DNA of 64,000 nucleotides, from assembly GCA_030263805.2 (NCBI GenBank), contig CP136011.1, positions 1 to 64,000 on the forward strand, written 5' to 3'. Origin of the DNA: Pseudomonas sp. FeN3W. Its GTDB lineage: Bacteria; Pseudomonadota; Gammaproteobacteria; Pseudomonadales; Pseudomonadaceae. Position 1 is the stretch's first letter; every line of letters begins with the position of its first letter. Shown here piece by piece: positions 63,851-64,000 of this stretch. The position numbers were made by a program, and so were the translations under genes. The notes beneath the pieces were generated by a model. It searched no databases. It saw only the letters and a list, made by a program, of their open reading frames with translations, and was not told where the DNA came from.

Positions 63851-64000
63851 TAGCATTCGATGAAATTAACTACTTGACTTGCAACAGGAAGATGACTATA
63901 AGGGGTTAAAATCCAAGCGGCAAGGTGTGTCCATGATATGGGATCAAGTGATCCTTCAAAGCGGTTTTGAATACTGGTTGATGCAGCAACTAGTCAATCC
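63851..64000. other. Right edge, no gene recognised
   Basis: About 150 bases upstream of the tRNA promoter. I see no gene or RNA here. A gene could begin to the right of the window. Confidence 0.4.

Noticed and set aside
1..64000. CRISPR arrays
   Set aside because: I saw no regularly spaced direct repeats anywhere in the window. TnpB here belongs to a transposon, not to a CRISPR locus.

Overview
The window looks like DNA of a Pseudomonas-type gammaproteobacterium. It has a yggL gene, a Pseudomonas-style DUF6957 protein and Pseudomonas-like tRNA-Leu genes, and its base composition is mixed. Almost all of it is accessory: a defence and integration island followed by a tellurium-resistance (Ter) type stress island. 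Sequence alone does not show whether this is chromosome or megaplasmid.

Left part (about 0.6-28 kb). After yggL comes a two-gene system whose proteins share a H-x-GSGDNV peptide and whose large gene is frameshifted (GapS6a/GapS6b-like by memory). Then follow an HTH regulator, a CoiA-like protein, a NYN-LOTUS protein, an unknown 528-aa protein and a type I restriction-modification locus. That locus has an AbrB-like protein upstream, hsdM, hsdS, two small inserted genes, a frameshifted hsdR and a YgjP-type metallopeptidase. Next come a few small genes, a perfect 38-nt palindrome beside a two-HTH regulator, and a leftward operon of three large tyrosine-recombinase-like proteins plus a small helical protein. 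This module ends inside the first codons of a terD gene, which has lost its start.

Right part (28-60.9 kb). The Ter island holds the truncated terD, an intact terD and a membrane protein. A lipid cassette follows (CDP-alcohol phosphatidyltransferase, PlsC, CdsA). Two NAD+-linked modules come next: DUF4262 with KptA, and an unknown protein with a WGR-PARP that keeps the H-Y-E triad. After two secreted transglutaminase-like paralogues comes the Ter-linked biosynthetic set: ATP-grasp, PRTase-TRSP, HAD, StiP, a CitE-like lyase, TerB and two vWA proteins. Several large helical proteins of unknown function, an exported lipoprotein operon and an IscU-IscA pair complete it. Four promoters here share an ATTGAC-N4/5-GTCAAT inverted repeat built around the -35 box. 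One of them drives a membrane protein and HTH protein pair, so that HTH protein is a candidate regulator. An IS200/IS605-type element (TnpA, TnpB) has split a small secreted gene.

Right edge (60.9-64 kb). A leftward tRNA-Leu pair contains the most striking object. A 2.57-kb group II intron with GUGCG 5' end, domain V, domain VI with bulged A, and an RT-HNH ORF sits exactly at the 3' edge of the anticodon loop of a tRNA-Leu(UAA). Inside the intron, upstream of the RT gene, is a second, complete tRNA-Leu(UAA). The intron's likely EBS1 is perfectly complementary to the host anticodon loop. The intron thus appears to target tRNA-Leu(UAA) and to carry a replacement for it.

Three large genes (the gapS6b-like gene, hsdR and the first recombinase gene) carry single-base frameshifts. 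These may be real decay, programmed slippage or sequencing error.
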